Program-made: the position numbers and the translations under genes
DNA from: Calliphora vicina
Taxonomy: Eukaryota > Arthropoda > Insecta > Diptera > Calliphoridae
Length of the DNA stretch: 64,000 nt
Assembly (NCBI RefSeq): GCF_958450345.1
Contig: NC_088780.1
Location: 3,842,501-3,906,500 of the forward strand
Reading direction: 5' to 3'
Shown: piece by piece, positions 45,141 to 57,000 of the stretch
Position numbering within the stretch: position 1 is the stretch's first letter
How the letters are laid out: every line of letters begins with the position of its first letter
Notes under the pieces: generated by a model
Database searches by the model: none
What the model was told of the DNA's origin: nothing
Seen by the model: only the letters and a program-made list of their open reading frames with translations

Positions 45141-46690
45141 TTTTAAATTTAGTACTTTAAACAAATTACTAGGTAATGAAAGTTTTTGCTGGGTAGGAAT
45201 CAGATTTTTAAAATATTATTTTTTACAGATATTATGCTGTTGATTATTTTGTTATGCCACTATGTAAAGTAGCCTCATTTATAATTTACCTAATTGTATT
45301 TGTTCTCCTAACCAATAATAATTTACTTATAATTTTATCTACTAAATTACGTTTTCTTTCTTTTTTTTTTGAAAATGTTTTATGGTTTTATTAGCGATAC
45401 GACGATAAGACAAAAATTTATAGCTTAACAGGAAGGCCGTGTAATATGAGAATTATGTTTGTTTGCATATAGTTTTCACAAAACTATTTGGAACATATTT
45501 TCTTTTAAATTTATCTAAAACAAAAACAACACAATTCTTTTGTCTCAGGCAGTTGTGCAGCAAGATGTTTTGTTAGTTGATTTTCTTTTTTTTTTAATTT
45601 TTCTCTAAGACTTTTGTTCATTATCCTTTTAAAAGAAGATAAGCAAATGGCGTTATAACTTTTTTTTATAATTTTTATATCTTTTCTTCATTTGGACTTT
45701 TTTTAAATGAATCTTATTTTTAAGGTTTTTGTTTTTTTTTTTTTCTTAAACTAAAGTAGCGTTAAATTTTGTTTTAAGTATGTAGGAAGAGGAGTATGAA
45801 AAAGCAAAATTACAAATGTAAACCAAATGCTGTGACATACAGACAAACACACGCTGCACTTATAAATAAATACTCAAAGTTTCTGTTCATGCTACAACTT
45901 TAACTCACACATTTATTATATTTTTGTTGTTGTTGTTGTAAAGAGGCACATAAAACATTGTGTTGTTGTTGCTTCAGCTGTATTAAGAGTCTGTGTGTGT
46001 GTAATTTGTGTCCTTGTGATGAAACTTCCGTTTTAGTGTATGAGTTTGTAAGTATGTGTAGGAAGATGTGTGTGTTTGTGTGTGAAAAATATAACAATTG
46101 AAATTATGTACGCATTTTCTGGCATCCGCCAAAAGGAAAAAGTTTAATTTGAATTATTTTTGCATGGGCAACAAAAAATTATATTTGTGCAATTTTCCGA
46201 CGACTTGCCTTAAGCGGTATTTTCTTAGCAACAGCAGCAACAACAAAAAAACCCATTTAGAGTATTATACTTTTCGTTGTTTTTTTTTTTTTGTATAATT
46301 TTTTCTTCTTAAACACTTTTTGTGAGAGGGTATGTGTTTGTGCCACAAAATGACAATGAGAAATGCTGCTACACATTCGTCCATTCATACAAACAAACAA
46401 ACACCAACACTTTGGCTGATGAGAATGACAAAAAAAAGTATTCAGCAACAATATGATTTTATACAAGAAAAAAATATATATTTTATTACTACCACACTTA
46501 CAAATATGTTTTCACTCCTCGTATATGCACACAAACTGCCATCAAAATTTTACTACTAAATATATTCTTTGGCACGGTTCCGGCTTAAGATGATATTAAA
46601 GCGGTGCTTATAAAGTTAGTGGAAGTTCTCAGTTAAGTGAGATGTCGTAGTTTTTGGGTCACTTATTTTAAAAGTTCTTCTACTTAACTG
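45141..46690. other. Intergenic DNA
   Basis: No gene recognised. GT/TG-rich and GTTGTTGTTG simple sequence occurs near 45925-46085. Confidence 0.5.
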
Positions 46691-47116
46691 AAAAATTTTC
46701 TTAGAAATTGCAGAAAACTATGTATCCGACATACATTTCCAAACAATCCTACATTAATTTCAATGGAGATTATTATCCGACATAAATTTTCAAAGAAATA
46801 TTGTCAGCATTACATTTTCAGAAGAATTAATTTAAGTAGATAAAGTTTCCCCAGAAAATTGTATACGAAATAAAGTTTTCTATAGAAAATTATTGAAAGT
46901 TACAGAACAAAGTTGATGATATAAATTTCTAGAGGAATTTTTTATACGACATAAAATAGTTTGTAGGATATTTCCTCCAACATAAAATTTTTTACAGAAT
47001 ATTTTAATCGATAAACATTTTCTATAGAAAGATTTATCCGGATTTTTTAACATTTTTAGCTTTTGTTTTGAAACTTCTGTTCAATAAAAATTTATTCAAA
47101 GTACAAGAATAAATCA

Positions 47117-47163
47117 AGGGGCACGGTCTGGACTATAAATCAAAAATTACACGTGCCCCTTAA
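47117..47163. repeat. Small GC-rich hairpin
   Basis: AAGGGGCACG ... CGTGCCCCTT, exact 10-bp arms around a 27-bp loop. The loop holds GTCTGGACTATAA, a phrase common in mariner coding DNA. Possibly the smallest MITE in the window. No target duplication was confirmed. Confidence 0.6.
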
Positions 47164-47481
47164 AAATACTGAATACAGGAAATTGTCCAACGATTTCAAA
47201 TATGCTAATATTACTATAATTAAATTTTTCGTTCTGAAGATACAGCCCTCCAAATTGACTGAATTGCAGTGTTCAAAAAACATACCATTTTTAATGTAAT
47301 TTGGCCCGCTTTCAGATAAAGTATCTCGAAAACTAGCTAATGTATTGTAATTTTTTTTTCATTCTATAGACGGATCTATTTAGTAAGAAAATAATAAAAA
47401 AAATTGTACTGTTTGCTTTGTGGTTGTCCAGGTAAATCGATATTTACCAACTATCCATTTCTTCAATATTTCTCAACTTTG

Positions 47482-48905
47482 CACTGTGGTTCCAAATCAA
47501 AATCTAGGTGGACAAAATTATAAAAATCGGTATGTTCAGAATTAGGAAAAACGAAATTTTTTCGGAAGCTGACAATCTGCTCTCCTCCAATATAAATGGG
47601 TTTTTCAATTGGACATTTCGTTTTCTCGACAGAAGAGCCAGAAGTTCAAACAATTTTGAATCATATTTTCGTTAATTTTTTTTAATATTTTACTGCTTTA
47701 CTAAATTAGATATATCTCAATTGTTTTACCATATAGAAATTCATACTTCAAAACATAGATAAATATTCATATAAGCTTTTATTAAGTGTATATCTTATAT
47801 TTATGGGCCTCTCTATTTTCCTGTTATAGTCCTTTAAACTTTGGTCTCAAATGTACTGATATTTTTTATACCCTTCACCATGAGTGACAAGGGTATTTAT
47901 AAGTTTATCATTCCGTTTGTAATTTCCACATTTTTCATTTGCGACCACATAAAGTATATATATTCTGGATCGTTATAGATAGCGGAATCGATATAGCCAT
48001 GTCCGTCTGTCCGTCTGTGTGTTTAAATCAACTTTCCGAAGCCCCCAAATAACTTACATACACGATTCAAAAACTAGGACAACCTCGATTTTTTACCTAT
48101 TTTTGACCTATATCTGGATTACTAAGTCATTAATATAGACAATATGGATATCTAATGATAGATATTTCAAAGACCTTTGCATCGACGTATATAAGACCAT
48201 AGTAAGTTGGACATACAAAATCGGAAAAAATATTTTTTAACCCGAATTTTTTTCATCAAAATTTTTTTTTGTCATAAATTCTTTTTCCAAAAAAATTAAT
48301 TAAAGAAATTTAAAAAAAAAATGTTGAAAAAACTTTTTTAAAAAAAAATTTAAAAACAATTTGGAACAAAAAAATTTTAAAACTTAAAAAACAAATTTTG
48401 ATTTTGTTTAAATAAAAAATTTAAAAAAAAAATATTTTTAAGTATAACTTGTTTTTTTCTATGAATGTTATATAGCTTTCCAAAAAAAAGACCGTCGAAG
48501 CCCGTCCAATGACTATATACATCATTTAAAGAAACTTCTGGGGAATGTCTTTGTAAAAAAATTGTAGCCGCCAGCACCCGCCGAAATATTTTTTTTTTAA
48601 TTTTTATGGAATGGAATTTTTAGAAATATTTTTTTTTATTATTAATTAACTTTTTATTATTACTGTAACTTGAAATAAAGTAAATACTGATCTTTTTAAA
48701 AATTTAGTTTCAGAAACACATGACAACGTGTTTTTTTTAATTTACTTTATTAATGATTTTTATATATCTAGACCCTACTGTAACTTAAAACAAATTTATG
48801 TTGATCTTTTAAACATTTTTTTTGTTGGAATCGAAGACACCAATTCTATATAAAAAGAGCGCCAAATAATTTTGTCTACCTAGATTTTGATTTGGAACCA
48901 CAGTG
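47482..48905. mobile_element. Transib-like non-autonomous element (40-bp terminal repeats)
   Basis: Both ends read inward CACTGTGGTTCCAAATCAAA and continue to about 40 bp with one mismatch. Flanks CTTTG (47477-47481) and CTTTG (48906-48910) give a 5-bp target duplication. A family A hairpin repeat lies inside. No transposase. Confidence 0.85.
47866..48460 (-). repeat. Hairpin repeat family A copy nested in the Transib-like element
   Basis: Starts (plus strand) TATACCCTTCACCATGAGTG and runs through 'TCTGGATCGTTATAGATAGC', 'CCTCGATTTTTTACC' and 'AGTAAGTTGGACATACAAAA' to long A/T tracts. The hairpin end is lost in A/T tracts near 48460. Confidence 0.85.
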
Positions 48906-49621
48906 CTTTGATGGAAAATAAAAATAAACTATAAATTTCTATATTTGACATACATATTTTCAAAAAAGTTCTTTGATTATTCCTTTACCTAATTTTGAAG
49001 AGAGACATGGTTACATAACTGTGTTGAGTGTATTTTTGGGCAATTTATGACATTTAACCGTGAAAACCTAAAAACAAAAAAAATTAAAATTAAGTTTAAA
49101 AAAACAATTTTAAATCTTTTCTGGAATATTTAAAAAAATTTAAGGTTTTTCTGGAAATCATAAAAGCCTTTAAGCGTTTAACTACAACTTATTGGCTACG
49201 ACTAGCTAATGAGTACAATCCGACGAGATACATGCTTCGGTTCTCGGTCGTCTAACTGCGGTATTTGTATGAAGTAAGAATTAAGGCCTCGTCGAATTAT
49301 GCTTTGTTACCCGGGAGCAAAGTATAAGTAGATCGGGGCATTGATTCTAGCCTTTCCTGTTCATGTTTTTCTTAGACAACAATGGAATATTATATAAGGC
49401 ATACAATTTTATAAAGAAACTTTTATCTGATATGCAATTATCTATATAAATTTTTATCCTACATAATTTTTTTTATAGAAAATTCTATCCGACATACACT
49501 TTTTTATAGAAATTTTGATCAGACATAAAATTTTCTAATTCAGACAAAAGTTTCTTTATAAAATTCTACGTCGGATTAAAGTTTCTAAAGTAAATTTTTC
49601 TGACATAAAACTTTCTATACA

Positions 49622-49815
49622 TACACAGAGAAAACAGATTCGTGATAGCAACCGAATTTGTTGCCAATCGAATGATTCTATCTTAGTGACCGAATTTTAC
49701 AGCTGTGACTACAATATTTTGGAATGCGTAACTAAAGTTTGGTTGCCTCAACTGAAATTCTTATTTGTCAACTGACTTTCTGTTGTTAGAACTGAAAAAT
49801 TCTATGTATGCGATT
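49622..49815. other. Insertion-like segment within the 31-bp array
   Basis: 'CACAGAGAAAACAGATTCGT' and the following unique 190 bp ('CAACCGAATTTGTTGCCAAT', 'ACCGAATTTTACAGCTGTGA') interrupt the array. The left end resembles the CACNCAGAGAAAA MITE ends. A matching right end is not evident. Confidence 0.4.
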
Positions 49816-50040
49816 CTTTTTTCCGACAGAAAATTTTCCAGAAAAATTTTTATCCGACAACAGATGAAGAAACTTTCATTTGACATACAACTTTTTGAGA
49901 GAAATTTTTATCCTACATAACCTTTTCTATTAAAATTTGTATTCCACTTAACATTTTGTATAGAAATATTTATTCTACATAAAATTATATCCATACGTAT
50001 AGAAATATTTATAATTTTGAAGAGGAATTTTTATCCTACA

Positions 50041-51485
50041 CTTTTACTGCCTCAAATTGTTTGTTTCGTTTACTGCTGCCATTTCGTTGCTCTCAACTGT
50101 ATTTGACTACAACTGTTGTATGTGTATTAAAATGAACTGTTCAACATTATCAGCACATTTATAGTGACAAAAAGAAATTAAAATAACGCCGTTGTTTCAA
50201 GCTTCACTCTTGCAACATCTACAAACAGACACAGGCACAACCACACCCACAAATACATTCAAAGTTTGCATATACTTATGTATGTATGTAAGTATGTTTT
50301 AGATGGTGAGACGAATTATTGTTTGTCTTAGTATTGGTTGGTGTTTAGTTGGTTGCTGGCGCACTCACCATGTTATTGTTGATGTTGTTACTGGCATTTG
50401 GGGTATAATATGGCAGTGGCAATATCAGTGTGTTGCTGCAACAGCTGTCATCTAAAATTGAGTTTTCATGTACAAATTTTGTCAAGTGTCGTCGTTCTTT
50501 TGCCATGCATTGCCATTTGCCATGTTGTTGGATTATAAACAGCTGTTTTTAATTGCTTTAGTTACAATTTTTTACTTTATTATTTTTTATTTTTATATAA
50601 AATTTATTGTTGTTGTTGTTTTTACGTTTCGTACTTAAACTCCCACCCAAAACCAAAAAAAAAATCACAGAAACTTTTTTCCAAAAAAAAGGAAACTACA
50701 TGTGCAAGTATGTGTTTGTCATTTTATAAAGTTTTATTTGCACACACACACTCACTCATGCAATAACTACACTTTATTTTATTATTTTCCTTGTTTTTTT
50801 TTTTTTTGTTCAAAGATAACAAAGTTTATACTTATTTCAGTTTGGAAATAAAAAAAAAATTAAAGAAAACTATAGATAAAATATCTATTTCATTTGGTTT
50901 TGGTTGCATGTGTGTGTGGCTTTATTTTATTTTTCCTGCAACTTCCATTTTTCTCTTTTCTTAACCAAATTAGTTTTTATTCTGCTAGTTTTTTCTCATT
51001 TCAAGTGATTTTTATTGTATTTTAAACCAAAAACGAAATTACGGTTTTATAAGGGTTTTAGAGTGTCTTATTTTCCTGTTTATTTTTTGGGGTCTTCTTA
51101 AAGAGACAGTTTTTTTTTTTGTTTTGTTGGTTAAATATATAAAGATGTGTTTTTAATGTGAATGTGAACAAAAGTTTGCGTTGTAAACAAATTACATTTG
51201 TGGGTAATGTTAATAAATATTTTTCGGGTTTTTGGGAATATCTTTTTGATTACATTTAATAAAACTGTTTAGTATATAATTGTTTGGGATGACATTTTTT
51301 TATGGCAAATGTTTGTATGAGAGACTGTTGGCATTAGTCTATCAAATACCTATTAATTTTTATTAAGTAATTATTTCTGTGATGCACTAACCAGCAAAAT
51401 CTTAACTTAACAAATACATAATATTGATTTTTATTATATTACACATTTTAAGAAACATGTCTAATTGCAACAGAAAAAAAATGTT
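50041..51485. other. Central segment between opposite-facing 31-bp repeats
   Basis: Unique AT-rich DNA with CAACAGCTGTCATC near 50438-50452, TATG repeats near 50280, a GTTGTTGTTG patch near 50610 and CA-rich patches near 50740. No gene recognised. Confidence 0.45.
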
Positions 51486-51656
51486 TTATATGTAAAGTTT
51501 GGGATAAAATTTTCTATAGAAAATTTTATGTTGGATAAAAATTTCCATAGTTGGGGGTAGTGCTCTAAATGTTGATTGAAATCTGCATTGCACTATCACT
51601 CACTAAAATTGCAAAAAATTTAGTTTGCACTATTTTTTATCAGCTTTAGTGATAAT

Positions 51657-53751
51657 CAGGGCAACCAAAAATATGCTCTAAAAAAAATGTTTTATGCGCA
51701 TTAAATATGCACTTAAAAACGAAAAATATGCTATTAAAATATAAAAAATATGCACTTTAAAATAGTTGGTTATTGTTTGATTTCAAAATTTCATTAAAAA
51801 AATATATATGAAGTAAATAAATTATTGAGCTCATAAATTAAAATTGTTTATTATAGGATTAAATTTCGATTTTAGTGAATTTGGCACTACATGAAAATAG
51901 TTCGATTCAATTAATTTTATTATATTTAGCAATAAATTACTATGGCCCATAATCATAGTCAAACACTAAAGTCGGTTCTTTTTAAAAAAAACTTTAAAAT
52001 AAAAACCAGCTTTTTATTAATTTGCAACCATAGTCAAAATTAAAGTATGTTTTAAATTGAACCGACTTTAACTGGGTGCCACCGCAAATGTAGAAAATGT
52101 TTTCATACAATATACAACAAAAAACAGACAAAATTAAAAAAAATCCAAAAAACGTAAACAATAAAAGTAACCGGGACATCTAAAGAAAGAAAGTTGTTTG
52201 TTGTGGAAAAGTGGAAAAGATAAGATTAATATCATAATTACGATATTTTGGTACTAATTTTATTGATAACTGTTCAATAATTGCAAAATCTCTACCAATA
52301 TCTTGTAACTTAAACATTTTTTACTTTGTGACGAACTTTTTTACTCGGCGTAGAACAGCTGATGCTCTTGTTAAACGAGTTAAAAACAACTTCAGCTAGT
52401 TTTATATTTAGAGTCGACTTCAGCGTCAGAAGTATACTTTAACTTGTCTATGATAGACCTAAAGTCCACTCTTAAGTAAAGTCGAGTTTAATTCTCTTAA
52501 AATGTACTTTATTTTTGACTATGATTATGGGCCTATGTGTTTACTTAAGTTTTAAACTTTTAAACTAAATCTTTCTTTTAGATTTCCGAGTTTCTTAGAC
52601 AATCTTAATCAATTGATTTGTCTCATCTTTTAAACTGCCTAATACTTAAACTTTTTTTTGGTAATTAGTGGCATAATATTTTACTTTCTCAATCCATGTG
52701 TCCCAATGTTTATAGGATCCCTACTGAGGATGTACCCAATCAGTTTCTCGAAATGTTTCTATTCTATATGAAGCTTTAAAAACTTTTTTGCCATTTAAAT
52801 AATGTTTTAAAAACTCTATGAATAGCCTGTTGGATTTTGGAGCATTCATCATGTATCTAGATTAATATCTGAATACGGCTTCTAAAATTTAAATAGAATT
52901 ATAAAAAAACCATACAATAGTGGAATGACTGCAATTAAAAAAATATAAAAAAAAAACTTTTTATTCAAGTTTTATCATTGGGACTCAAAATTCCCATGTT
53001 TCTCCCTTTCTTATCCACGTATATTGTTTTTTAATGATTTCTTAATAACTTTTTTTTACAAGTTAAGTAAATACATATATCAATGGGTTTTGAACGCGAA
53101 ATTTTCGATGGATCTTAATATTCTGAACATCTGTTGAAAACTTATTCAATTTTACATTAATGGTAAACTATTAATGCCCAACCATAACTGTCTCAAGCTG
53201 CCTTAAATTCCTTCTTTTAAATGTATCCAAAAATTTGTTATGAAGTTGGCCATAATAACATACAATTTTGGAATTTTTTACGTATTTTTACTATTTGTTA
53301 AATTTTAATATTTGTGTGTGTATATTTTTAATTTAATTGAAATATATGGAAACTAAGCACCCTTAAGTCAACGAAAATTCTGTGAAGATAAGTCGATTAT
53401 GGGTACTCTATTTTTGTATTTAAGTAGCTTAGACCAATTATCATTGGACCTCAACAGAATAGTAAAATATAGAAATGAAAAATTACAATACAAACAATAA
53501 AATTATATCAGGAAAATAAAATAATGAAAAATAAAAGAAAATATGCAACAAAAATATGCAGTTATGAGTTAAATATGCAAAAATATGCTATAAAACGCAA
53601 AATATGCTAAAATATGCAGTAAAGAGCAAAATATGCACTAACAAATCGATGCCAAAATTCTTAAAATTTTCTGAAACGGATATATAACTAACACATATGT
53701 TTATACGACGCACAGCAAAAAATATGATACCGCATATTTTTCGTTGCCCTG
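51657..53751. mobile_element. hAT-type non-autonomous element, perfect 8-bp target duplication
   Basis: Ends CAGGGCAACCAAAAATATGC and, inverted, CAGGGCAACGAAAAATATGC. Flanks GTGATAAT at 51649-51656 and 53752-53759. CAGGG-type ends with an 8-bp duplication are diagnostic of hAT. Both ends carry several AAATATGC motifs (51.67-51.77 and 53.54-53.64 kb), which are likely transposase-binding sites. No transposase frame. Confidence 0.92.
51944..52533. mobile_element. Terminal-inverted-repeat element nested in the hAT element
   Basis: The left end GGCCCATAATCATAGTCAAA is matched by the inverted right end GGCCCATAATCATAGTCAAA. Both sides are flanked by TAT (51941-51943 and 52534-52536). Subterminal motifs AAAGTCG / CGACTTTA and GGTTC / GAACC recur. 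A 3-bp duplication suggests PIF/Harbinger or a relative, though TAT is not its usual target. One short - strand frame (51994-52179) lies inside and is not a recognised protein. Confidence 0.8.
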
Positions 53752-54444
53752 GTGATAATGCTTATTTCTTAACTAGCACTAAAAAAAATAGTGATAGTGA
53801 TAATTTTTTAACTATCACTAAACGAAGATTTAGTGCAAAAATCTGCACTACAATTAATTAGTGCAAAATATTAACCTGCTATCAAAAAAAGCTGCATTAA
53901 AAATACTATCACTAAATTTTCAAAAATAAGTAGTCATGAATTGTTGAATCTAAATTCGAAAAATAAAAATTTTAAATATTTTTTGTTATTTTTAATTATT
54001 TAAGTTTTAAATTAGTGTACAGGAATAAACTTAAACCATTTTGAACTTAAAAATTTAGTGCACAATTTGAAGTTGCACTCAAATTAGTGCATACAAAAAA
54101 GTTGCATTTTTTTAAATCAACTAATTTAATTTTGAGTGCAAAATTTTTTAACTCACTATCACTAATGTTTAGTGAGGCTGCTAATTTTCAACTCATCACT
54201 AAATATGAACAAAATGATTGCACTAATTTTGCACTATCACTAAGTATTAGTGCAAACTGCAAAATTAGTGCATCTATGGAAAATTAGTTCCCATCTATGG
54301 AAATGTTTATGTCGGATAAAAGTTTATACGTAGCCTAAATCTGTTGGGATGAACAGTTTAAGGCTGCATTGTTAAAAATAATAATAACAGTTTCTATAGA
54401 AAATTTAATGTCGGATAAAAGAATTTATAGATTATTTTACGTCC

Positions 54445-55956
54445 CACAGTGGTATGAGAAAAAAAAAAGAGGGAAATAAATCTGTAACTTTTAAACCCTT
54501 AGTCCGATTTGAATGAAATTTTACATGCGCAAAGGGGAAGTGTTGTCGAGCTTAAGTTTTGAAACTGAACCTCATGATGGGCCAGAAAAGTAGACAAAAT
54601 CTTCTATCCATTGATATATAACATGTCTACCTTATGTTTTATTCGTGGCAAATTAATTAGGGAAAACTTAACAACACGCAGAGAATTCACCTATCACTGT
54701 TATTTACATATTCATAAAAATACTGTTACGTAGACAACATACTTTTTTATGAATTTCTATGTTATGTAAATTCTCTGCGAGTTGTTAAGTTTTCCCTAAT
54801 TAATTTGGCACGAAAAAAACATAAGGTAGACATGTTATATATCAATGGATAGAAGATTTATGTCTACTTTTCAATAATGTATATAACTTTTGACAATTAA
54901 AAAATTCATGGAATACTTTTTTGAAAAATATGACAAAAAATGCTTTTTATTGAGTTTTTGCATAGATACAAATTTTTCAAATAGAAATATTGAAATAAAA
55001 TTTTTATTTATGAAAATTTTTTAATGAAATTTTACACTTATATAGATTTTTTCATTGAAAATGGAAAAATAGAAACCAATTTTCAAATTTGTAATCAGAA
55101 ATCCCGCAATTCCCAAAAAAGTGCTGAAAAATCCCAAAAATGGACTTTTTTAGTTTTTAGGCTATAATATCCATACCAAGGGCGGAGTTATCGAAACCCT
55201 TTACAAAATAATTAAGAACATATTGGGCCATCCAAAATGGGTTACTATATTTTGATGTCGACTATGCGAATTGAGAATTTTTGCCCTAAAGTTGAATTTT
55301 ACAGAAAAAATAGGCGTTTTTGAATGGTAGCAAAAACGTAGCAAAAATTAAAATTTTTTTTCATTTCGAATATTTGATGTAAAGATAGCTTTTAAAAAAG
55401 TACAAATTCATTATACATCGTTTTAGAAATTTTTTAGATAACTTAAAAAGAATAAAAGTATTTTTTTCACAAAAAAAACTTTGGACTCAGTCATGATTTT
55501 TAAACAATTCTTACTTAATTTGATATATACACCTGTTGTTAATCCTATAAAAGAAAAATGGAGAATATTTGAAAATATTTGAAACCGCGGTCATCAAAAA
55601 ACTGGAGTAGGGTGGGTAAAAATGTTGAAAATTTAATTTTCAAATGCGGATATCTCCTAAGCTATAAGAGCTAATTTTGTAAATTTAGGTTTTATGTAGT
55701 GCTCGATGAGAAGATTATATATATGTAATTTTGTTTAAAACGGAACACAAACGAAAAAATATGATCATTTTTAAAATTGACCATACCCGAGGTTTCCTAC
55801 TTTGGGTTCCCCTGACCCAGATCCTGGTGGGCTCATGAGGTACAGATTCAAAACTTAAACTCGACAACGCTTCTTCTTTGTGCATGTTTTCACATCGGAC
55901 TAAGGATTTAGAAGTTACAGATTTATTTCCCTCTTTATTTTTCTCATACCACTGTG
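54445..55956. mobile_element. Transib-like element with about 140-bp terminal repeats and RSS-like CACAGTG ends
   Basis: Both ends start CACAGTGGTATGAGAAAA and stay similar for about 140 bp ('GAGGGAAATAAATCTGTAAC', 'CTTAGTCCGAT', 'GTTGTCGAG', 'CTTAAGTTTTGAA', 'CCTCATGA'). Flanks CGTCC (54440-54444) and CGTCC (55957-55961) give a 5-bp duplication. Removing the element restores 'TTTTACGTCCGATAAAAATT', a normal unit of the 31-bp array. The interior has no transposase. Confidence 0.88.
54585..54872. repeat. Inverted-repeat insertion inside the Transib-like element
   Basis: GAAAAGTAGACAAAATCTTC at the left and its near-exact reverse complement at the right, with arms of about 110 bp ('CTATCCATTGATATATAACA', 'GGGAAAACTTAACAAC', 'CGCAGAGAATT'). 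The centre is near 54728. It sits in the left arm only, so it is younger than the element. Confidence 0.85.
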
Positions 55957-55961
55957 CGTCC

Positions 55962-57000
55962 GATAAAAATTTCTGTAGAAAATTTTGTCAGATAAAAAAA
56001 ATTTTCTGCATGGACATTAAACAAAACATAATTTTAAACAATTTTAACGATTTCTGGTTACATTGACCTAATTTTTGGACATTAAAACCGAAAATCGATG
56101 TCAGTTACCCTGTTTTTTCGAAAAATGAAGTTACCTCGTTTTTCCAAAAAAAACTTATTTTTTTTCAATTTATATATATATAAATAAAAAAAATTTATAT
56201 ATATATAATATATATTAGATTTTGTTTGTGACCAGGTCACTTCATTTGTTTTTCGGTATCATAATTTTTCTTAAGATTTTTGCGTAAATAAAAATAATGG
56301 CGTCCTTTTTTTGGAAAATGTTTACTCCTTGTGGTGGTTTAATGCACCTAAAGACGCGGATTTTGAGCACATTTTTCTGTAGAGCAAAAACAGTTGAATA
56401 TATGGCAAATCTGATTTCAACAGTGGATTCTACATAAAAAATTAATACAACTGATGTTTTTTGAATCTTCAAAAAAAAATCTAAAAAAAATTTAGATTTT
56501 TTAAACATGAACGATGAAAATAAATTTTAAGATTATCAAAACGGTACCAATATTAAATTATTAAAACGGTACAAACTTAAAATTTTTCTGTTTTTTAAGA
56601 AACTATGGATTTACCTTGTATTTTTAAAAAAAGCTTGGAGTTAGCTAGTTTTTACATGAAAAAAAACATTTAAATAACAACAGATTTCGATCTGACAGAG
56701 TGATTGTAAATGAAATGCACTTTATATTTTTGGTGTTATCTCAATTTGCTCAAAAAGTGGAGTTACATAGTTTTTCCAAACTACCACAGATTTCATGGCG
56801 GATAAACATTTTTCCGTAAAATATTCCATAGAAATCTATTTTCATTATTTGTTTTAATTACCTTCTTTAATATTTCTTTACATAGTTTGTGAAATTTGTT
56901 ATACAAGACCCTCTAGCAATATTATAAGCAACATTATTTAAAAAGTTTCTTATTTGTGATCAAGTCACTTTATCAGACACCAATTTATTGAGATATTTAC
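55962..57000. other. Array remnant then degenerate AT-rich DNA
   Basis: To about 56010 it is array sequence. From 56090 to 56790 the phrase 'GTTACCTCGTTTTTCC' or 'GAGTTACATAGTTTTTCC' recurs four or five times, along with a TATATATA palindrome at about 56168-56218. It may be a decayed unknown repeat. No gene is supported. Confidence 0.4.

Larger units (their letters stand above)
46690..50040 (-). repeat. Left part of a decayed 31-bp repeat array (inverse orientation)
   Basis: Units of the form 'TTTTTATCCGACATAAAATTTTCTATAGAAA' recur in 46690-47050, 49400-49620 and 49850-50040, with many substitutions. They are the reverse complement of the units at 51.5-62.1 kb. The array is interrupted by the Transib-like element at 47482-48905, a hairpin at 47117-47163 and other inserts. 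Confidence 0.65.
51545..54302. mobile_element. TTAGTGCA-rich element with inverted ends, carrying a hAT insertion
   Basis: The ends are inverted: 'TTTCCATAGTTGGGGGTAGT' at the left, and the right end inverted reads 'TTTCCATAGATGGGAACTA'. The arms (51560-51656 and 53752-54290) are packed with TTAGTGCAAA, ACTATCACTAA and TAGTGATAGT phrases in both orientations, so the DNA is highly self-complementary. The class is unknown. A 2.1-kb hAT-type element interrupts it. No protein is encoded. Confidence 0.55.
51490..54444 (+). repeat. 31-bp array, + orientation, first part, with large insertions
   Basis: Units 'TTCTATAGAAAATTTTATGT' followed by 'TGGATAAAAATTTCC' are seen at 51510-51550 and 54300-54440. 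Between them sits the TTAGTGCA-rich element (about 51545-54302). Confidence 0.65.

Noticed and set aside
56242..56508. Minus-strand 88-aa frame
   Set aside because: Lys/Ile/Phe-rich, as expected by chance in AT-rich DNA; no motif.
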